32,727 nucleotides of DNA from Tropicibacter sp. R16_0 (GTDB lineage Bacteria; Pseudomonadota; Alphaproteobacteria; Rhodobacterales; Rhodobacteraceae), in contig NZ_JAGHRE010000024.1 in the NCBI RefSeq assembly GCF_017743935.1, forward strand, positions 1-32,727, read 5' to 3'. Within the stretch, counting starts at the first letter, position 1, and each line of letters starts with the position of its first letter. A program made the translations under genes and the position numbers. A model generated the notes under the pieces. It did no database searches and was not told where the DNA came from. It worked only from the letters and a program-made list of their open reading frames with translations. Positions 32,507-32,727 of this stretch are shown one piece after another.

Positions 32507-32727
32507 ATGACCATAGACAAGAGGATCACGGATGATCTGATCTCGAACGGGATCGAGTTCGTGACGACCGTTCCGTGTAAACAACTGGCCGGGGTGATCA
32601 ACGAGATCGACAAGCGCCCCGAGATCCTGCACGTGCCCTCGAACAAGGAAGACGAGGGGATGGGCCTGTGTGCCGGCGCCTGGATGGGTGGCAAACGCCC
32701 CGCCATCATCATGCAGAACACCGCCAT
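32507..32727 (+). CDS. comD: Sulfopyruvate decarboxylase, alpha (ComD-like) part; cut by window edge
   Basis: This is the first 73 codons of a thiamine-diphosphate enzyme. The piece begins TIDKRITDDLISNGIEFVTT and carries VPCKQLAGVINEI, typical of the ComD alpha part, then NKEDEGMGLCAGAWMGG with the Glu that activates TPP, and PAIIMQNTA. The family decarboxylates sulfopyruvate to sulfoacetaldehyde. In Ruegeria-type cluster arrangements this protein can be a ComD-ComE fusion; whether it is here lies past the edge. An AAAAGG site precedes the ATG. It ends the DHPS operon within this window and fits the pathway: sulfolactate from HpsN must first be oxidised to sulfopyruvate by a dehydrogenase not seen here. 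Confidence 0.85.
   Translation, partial: MTIDKRITDDLISNGIEFVTTVPCKQLAGVINEIDKRPEILHVPSNKEDEGMGLCAGAWMGGKRPAIIMQNTA

Overview
The window looks like a chromosomal piece from a marine alphaproteobacterium of the Roseobacter group (Rhodobacterales), close to Ruegeria. The reasons are the high G+C coding style, the alphaproteobacterial direct-repeat LexA box (GAAC-N7-GAAC), GC-rich dispersed hairpin elements of Rhodobacterales type, and a 2,3-dihydroxypropane-1-sulfonate (DHPS) gene cluster in the order known from Ruegeria pomeroyi. No rRNA, tRNA, CRISPR array, intact transposon or prophage gene was seen.

Layout. 1-2.1 kb: a beta-keto acid cleavage enzyme (BKACE; probably 3-dehydrocarnitine cleavage) divergent from a GlxA/AraC-type regulator. 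2.1-3.7 kb: a Tas-like aldo/keto reductase divergent from a rhodanese. 3.7-5.4 kb: a lower-G+C patch of toxin-system remnants, with a truncated HlyC-type acyltransferase, one intact Imm11-family immunity protein, and a second Imm11 gene broken by a frameshift and a nonsense codon. 5.5-6.9 kb: a LexA-controlled, apparently leaderless imuA without imuB or dnaE2 beside it, then a YceI protein. 6.9-9.6 kb: a secreted protein of unknown function, an MFS transporter, an OhrR-like MarR regulator and a divergent 75-aa unknown gene with duplicated operators. 9.6-12 kb: a flotillin/YqiJ membrane pair. 12.3-14.3 kb: metG and a small lipoprotein. 14.4-17.6 kb: a minus-strand GlxA regulator, BKACE and class III aminotransferase module. 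17.8-22.1 kb: an RND efflux pair. 22.2-24.4 kb: a GNAT acetyltransferase, then a CsoR/RcnR-type metal sensor with an NreB-like MFS metal exporter. 24.5 kb to the right edge: a LacI regulator divergent from the DHPS operon.

The DHPS operon reads: small two-helix membrane protein, TRAP transporter (binding protein, small and large permease; hpsKLM), hpsN, hpsO, hpsP, a UspA protein, and the start of a sulfopyruvate decarboxylase that runs off the window. Logically, the TRAP system imports DHPS, HpsO/HpsP interconvert its enantiomers through the 2-keto form, HpsN oxidises (R)-DHPS to (R)-sulfolactate, and the last gene decarboxylates sulfopyruvate to sulfoacetaldehyde. Two near-identical LacI palindromes, 21 bp apart centre to centre, sit in the divergent promoter region.

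The main points for a second look are the LexA-boxed orphan imuA, the decaying toxin-immunity patch, the BKACE-aminotransferase module as a possible beta-amino-acid pathway, the metal operator lying between -35 and -10, the OhrR/75-aa gene pair, and the unnamed small membrane protein and UspA protein inside the DHPS operon.
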